Position numbers and translations under genes: made by a program. This document shows positions 9,300-12,501 of a stretch of DNA of 12,501 nt, in pieces. Location: contig MU069687.1 of the NCBI GenBank assembly GCA_002284615.2, positions 379,297 through 391,797 on the forward strand, in the 5' to 3' direction. Within the stretch, counting starts at the first letter, position 1. Every line of letters begins with the position of its first letter. The notes beneath the pieces were generated by a model, which was not told the origin of the DNA, did no database searches, and saw nothing but the letters and a program-made list of their open reading frames with translations. Source of the DNA: Dunaliella salina. Its lineage: Eukaryota; Chlorophyta; Chlorophyceae; Chlamydomonadales; Dunaliellaceae.

Positions 9300-10225
9300 G
9301 AATATTGGCTGCGCGAGGTCGACCTCTTGAAGTACACGGACCAGCAACGCCCTCATCCAGCACCATCAGACACAGGATCCCACAGCCATTCCCCTCCTAT
9401 TCCATTCCCCCTCGTTCTCCCAGAAATATACACGGCGCACATGGCTTGCATATACAATACGCAAGGCAAATGTGTTGGTATGATATCGCCAAACCGCTTC
9501 CAAATCCTTTACAGGGCTTTTTATGGGGCCAAGCTTGCTGGCATGCACGAGAAAATAACACTAGCTCCAGGCAGGCTTTTTTTTTTGAAGCTCCAGGCAA
9601 CTTTGCTACTGAGCTGCAAAGACTCCTTTCCCGCAAATCCATACTTGAAAGAAAGTACTCTAGCAAGAAGATCAAAGACTCTTTTTCACGAGCCCTTTCA
9701 ACTCACATCCATACTGCCCTGCAAAAATGGGCTTTAGTAACCCAAGAAAAAATGGCCTTCCCACTAGACCACAACCCACAATACCAGAATTATTGGAGTG
9801 CGGACTCCCGAGACACTCTTTTTGGTGCCATGCATAATGCCTTCTCGTCCAAATTCTCAGGCTTCTCAGTCTGCCATCCCATTTATGACGAGGGAATCAT
9901 GACCCAAGCTTTGCAACATGCCATTTACTCTGCCATTCTCAACACAGAGGCCACTGCTACATTCATGTTCCTTCCGGCTTGGAATAAGGACATGATAACC
10001 AACCCCTATTCCAAACTTTTCAATGCCTACCCCCACCTCTGTTACGAACTTGGAACCATACCTCGCGAAAAACTTAGTTACAGCGCCCCTCAATCCTGCC
10101 CTAACCAAGAGGTACCTTTATCTAAGCATACCTGAGACCTTCGCATCTATGCTGTTTGGAACACTGCAGCTCGAATCCATCTCTATAACCATAAAAAAGA
10201 CTGGCTACAGGGCCTGAAAGGAGAT
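9300..10225 (+). pseudogene. Methyltransferase-like (PCIF1-type) segment of the retroelement polyprotein, frameshifted
   Basis: Frame 3 gives MACIYNTQGKCVGM and NRFQILYRAF. At a T10 run (9577-9586) it shifts to frame 2, with KYSSKKIKDSFSRAL, KWALVTQEKMAFPLDHNPQY, YWSADSRDTLFGAM, FSGFSVCHPIYDEGIM and ATFMFLPAW, then TGA 10133. The order 'PLD...Y.S...D..FG....F...F', 'P-x-(F/Y)-x-E-x-(I/L)-M' and 'F..F.P.W' resembles the C-terminal catalytic half of PCIF1, the cap-adenosine N6-methyltransferase. The place of its catalytic Asn-Pro-Pro-Phe is taken by Cys-His-Pro-Ile-Tyr. If the fold is right, the site is changed and may be inactive. The resemblance is by eye, and no SAM-binding motif I motif was confirmed. 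TGA 10133 stands where a Trp codon TGG is plausible. Confidence 0.4.
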
Positions 10226-10927
10226 TTGAAAGAAGCTACAGAGTGGAAGCTTGAGAGTGTCAGCAGCCTACCTGCCCTAAATCCCATGCATGCCCACATG
10301 CCAGGTTTCAATAAACTAGAACACCTCCCATTTGACAAACAACACGAATCCAAGCAGCCTAGAAATTCACACATAAGTATCCAAGGTACAGACTTGGTGC
10401 CCAGCCAATCCAGTACTCTCTTAACTCTTAATGTTGCTGACTGGAGGACATTGACATACACAGATGGCAGCTGCCTTGTCCATAACGGTAAGCAAGAAAT
10501 TGGAGCAGGCGTCTACTGCCCGTCCACTGACAGCAAGAATTTTGTAGAACCAAACGGTGCCGGGATTACTAAAACCATCACTAGAGCTGAATTAGCAGCA
10601 ATTGCTGCTGCTATCATCACCAAATATGCAGATATTGCATCAGACAGCCTCGCCTCTTTCAGTCAAATACGTGAACAGCTTCTCTATCCTGAAAGACATC
10701 TGAGGCATATCCAAGGAGACGTCCTTAAGATGATTTCAACGCTCATTAGAGACTTCCATACCAAAATTCGAATTTACAAAGTGAAGTCCCATGCTGGCAT
10801 CGCTGGAAATGAATGTGCAGATGCCATTGCAAAGCATCAGGCAAAGCAAGCCCAGAACAGTGTGGCAGACAACGAGATCCCTGGTGCAGGTCCTGGTGGA
10901 AATCCACTTACAAATGTTTCTGGTTAG
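10226..10927 (+). pseudogene. RNase H domain of the retroelement, catalytic residues intact
   Basis: RNase H removes the RNA template during reverse transcription. The frame, counted from the TTG at 10226, holds YTDGS (Asp80), RAELAAI (Glu122), ASDS (Asp140) and KVKSHAGIAGNECADAIAK (His189, Asp199). Thus the D-E-D-(H)-D set of type I RNase H is complete over about 10445-10840. The same frame runs upstream into the methyltransferase-like segment and is separated from it only by TGA 10133. Downstream it is lost by a shift near 10910, where frame 1 continues FWLAKEERVPAAGT. The domain survives while its neighbours are broken, so the element is fairly young. The TTG is not a real start. Confidence 0.8.
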
Positions 10928-11985
10928 CCAAGGAAGAAAGAGTACCTGCTGCAGGCACATCTATGGGTCCACCACCCACCCACAAGCTCACCAATCTCCC
11001 CAATCTTCAAGATGCTCTCAAATCCCACATGCATTCTAAACACAAGCTTGGATATGCTAATTCCAAAACAGGTTACTACTCTTACTATCAAAACCTATTA
11101 CTGCAAGTAGATTAAAAAATCAGCAATGCCTTCAGAAGTATGCCCAACATCTCTGTAGCCATGAAGCGTACCATCCTGCAGTACCGCACGGGCACCCTCT
11201 ACAACCAAAGACATGCAGTACGTTTCAAAAAGTTAACTGATCCATCTTGCCCCCTCTCAGGCTGCCATCATTTGGACAGTGCACTACACATGCTCTCAGG
11301 CTGCCAAAATCATATCATCTCCAACATGAGAACTGAACGCCATAACATCGCAGGCAGAATGATTACAAAAGCCCTCAGCAAATGCCCTGTAGGGGCAGGC
11401 CTGGTCTACACAGACATAGGAAGCGATTTCAAGCTTGCTCAACACAACCTCCAACTCCCTACACATGCCTTAAACAGAACTTTACCTGCTCACTTCTTCC
11501 CTCGTAACCTTCCAGAGAGGAAAAGACTCAACTCTAGTCGACCAGATGCTGTTTTGATCTCCCCTCTTAATGCCAAACATACTTCTAACGATGTTTCTCC
11601 TACCCATTCCCATCACGCCTTGCGCAGCTCCTCACGGAGGACCACCAGAACTAGTCGCATGAGGCAACCCCATGAACTTCGTGCAAATGAACGCCATGTG
11701 CACCTAATAGAAATCAAGTTCTGTGAAGACACAAGGCCAGAGCATCAGTTGAACGCGGCAAAGCAGCAGCACGCAGACCTTTGTAAACTTGTTAATGCTA
11801 AAGCTGTTACAATTCGCCCAATTCTCCTGGGTGTAGGTGGAACTATTTACACTGAGCATACCCTAAAGCAATTCAAACAACTAGGATTGGATCACCAGCG
11901 TGCCACGAAGCTTGCTCAACAACTTCATGCCCATTCTGTTCAATATGCCCACAAACTAGTCACCACACGCCGCGCAATCAAATAA
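10912..11985 (+). pseudogene. Zinc knuckle and PD-(D/E)XK restriction-like endonuclease of the retroelement
   Basis: After the shift near 10910, frame 1 reads through NLQDALKSHMHSKHKLG and GYYSYYQ to TAA 11113. It then continues in the same frame without further stops to 11985. Counting from the ATG at 11140, a zinc knuckle has Cys37, Cys42, His50 and Cys55 (CPLSGCHHLDSALHMLSGC). An endonuclease follows, with RPDAV (Pro135, Asp136), LIEIK (Glu191, Lys193) and Gln203 or Gln209 in a helix rich in A.QQH. This is the PD-(D/E)XK arrangement of restriction-like endonucleases that nick the target in R2- and Dualen-type elements. A basic Ser/Thr/Arg-rich stretch (145-185) separates the two halves of the active site. 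The ATG at 11140 is internal to the ancestral protein. Confidence 0.7.
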
Positions 11986-12071
11986 GAATATTTCCCACAG
12001 CCAGGCTCTAGAGCCAGGTGCTTCTAGTAACCCTCCAGATCCACATTAGCATTCTCTTTTTCATACCTTGT
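11986..12071 (+). other. 3' untranslated region of the retroelement
   Basis: It follows the endonuclease stop directly. It contains a small palindrome GGCTCTAGAGCC (12004-12015) and no coding frame, and leads to the stem-loop at 12072-12120. Confidence 0.5.
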
Positions 12072-12120
12072 GGTGGAGGGGGCACACTGCTCTTTTTTGA
12101 GCCAATGTGCCACCTTCTCC
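12072..12120 (+). other. Long 3'-UTR stem-loop of the retroelement
   Basis: Outer arms 12072-12086 and 12106-12120 pair at 12 or 13 of 15 positions, including a perfect GGCACA/TGTGCC. An inner stem GCTC/GAGC (12089-12092 with 12099-12102) closes a six-T loop. Several non-LTR reverse transcriptases recognise a 3' stem-loop of their RNA. That role here is inference from position, between the stop and the simple-repeat tail. Confidence 0.6.
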
Positions 12121-12156
12121 TTAATTGATGTAGGGAGAGTTTCTCTGCCTACGTAG

Positions 12157-12181
12157 TTTTTCTTTTCTTTTCTTTTCTTTT
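12157..12181 (+). repeat. (TTTTC)n simple-repeat tail, probable 3' end of the retroelement
   Basis: TTTT followed by four TCTTT-phase repeats ends at 12181. Non-LTR elements often end in short simple repeats, so this fits as the 3' end about 200 bases after the last stop. The true end may be anywhere within the repeat. Confidence 0.6.
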
Positions 12182-12380
12182 GTCACCAAATCGTCCAGCT
12201 ATTTAGGGTTCCTAAATGAAAAGCACCTCTAAGCATATTGAAAAGTGCGGTGGGTTTCTAGTTCGACCTCCCGCCAAAGACCCCATGATTCAAGCTTGAA
12301 GTACACAGCACAGCACGTTTTCGCGGGCACCACAAACTTTTTTCCCAGTCCTCCCCAGATGCGTGCTCTTACTGGTGCAG
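12182..12380. other. Flank of the retroelement, possibly intron
   Basis: About 200 bases with no repeat or recognised gene. It ends in ACTGGTGCAG, a reasonable splice acceptor for the exon suggested after it. Confidence 0.4.
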
Positions 12381-12501
12381 CAGCAATGTAACATCAATGC
12401 CGACGGGCAGTTAGACCTCCTGGTGAAAAGGTTCACGTTCTCAGTGCCAGAGGATGTGCCTTTTTGGCTTGGAAAGAGTGAACCCAGGACACAGTGCAGA
12501 A
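12381..12501 (+). CDS. Possible exon of an unrecognised gene, running off the window
   Basis: Behind the acceptor GGTGCAG (to 12380) one frame is open for 40 codons to the edge. It reads QQCNINADGQLDLLVKRFTF, then SVPEDVPFWLGKSEP and a short remainder. It has normal amino-acid variety and no low complexity, and the two other forward frames contain stops. I do not recognise the protein. The frame is also open upstream of the acceptor, so the exon start is uncertain. It could belong to a gene into which the retroelement inserted, or it may be chance. Confidence 0.3.

Larger units (their letters stand above)
5726..12181 (+). mobile_element. 5'-truncated non-LTR retrotransposon relic, Dualen/RandI-like, with nested insertions
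   Basis: Protein similarity runs in one orientation: reverse transcriptase thumb, linker, PHD finger, methyltransferase-like segment, RNase H, zinc knuckle, PD-(D/E)XK endonuclease, then a 3' stem-loop and (TTTTC)n tail. RNase H plus a restriction-like endonuclease in one non-LTR element is the hallmark of Dualen/RandI elements, described from Chlamydomonas. The reverse transcriptase core and anything 5' of it are absent, as expected for 5' truncation. Damage includes stops at 5945, 8509, 8584, 10133 and 11113 and frameshifts near 5965, 8873, 9577-9586 and 10910. That the RT part and the PHD-to-endonuclease part belong to one insertion is inferred from order, strand and linker continuity. Two separate relics remain possible. 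Confidence 0.6.

Noticed and set aside
8618..9737. PHD region as two separate intact genes (8618-8914 and 8724-9737)
   Set aside because: The halves of a single C4HC3 finger lie in different frames either side of an extra G at 8873, so they are one broken coding region.
10133..10135. UGA recoding (selenocysteine or read-through)
   Set aside because: The element has several other stops and frameshifts, so a simple TGG-to-TGA mutation is more likely.

Overview
The window looks like nuclear DNA of a green alga. Short exons sit between long introns with GT...AG borders. There are long (TG)n microsatellites, G12 tracts and mixed-GC coding sequence, and a dead retroelement of the Dualen/RandI type known from Chlamydomonas. 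A Dunaliella-like chlorophycean is my best guess, but this is an impression from texture and no marker proves it.

Left part (1-4017 or slightly beyond): the 3' end of a plus-strand gene for an OSCA/CSC1-type (DUF221, calcium-permeable stress-gated channel) membrane protein. Four exons are supported (230-360, 2167-2242, 2639-2713, 3433-3489). Their phases fit together, and the last coding exon has several candidate positions (4006, 4403 or 4538). The first complete intron, 1.8 kb, is almost filled by a degenerate 75-78-bp minisatellite, with two 137-bp higher-order copies and an embedded (GT)n-(GC)n tract. A later intron holds two adjacent perfect or near-perfect hairpins.

Middle (about 4018-5725): no gene that I can recognise. 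It holds duplicated splice-acceptor-like blocks, a G12 tract and a perfect (TG)72 array.

Right part (about 5726-12181): a decayed, 5'-truncated non-LTR retrotransposon on the plus strand. In order it shows the thumb region of a reverse transcriptase, a disordered linker, a C4HC3 PHD finger, a segment resembling the PCIF1-type adenine methyltransferase fold, an RNase H domain with all catalytic residues, a zinc knuckle, and a PD-(D/E)XK restriction-like endonuclease. It ends in a 3' UTR with a long stem-loop and a (TTTTC)n tail. Frameshifts and in-frame stops break it into at least eight pieces.

Three later events are visible inside this element. One is a 236-bp tandem duplication. The second is an insertion of about 0.9 kb whose ends are packed with GGTTGA/TCAACC motifs. 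The third is a 45-bp insert with an 11-bp target duplication, arranged exactly as a new GT...AG intron would be. The last 120 bases hold an open frame behind a good splice acceptor and may be an exon of the next or host gene.
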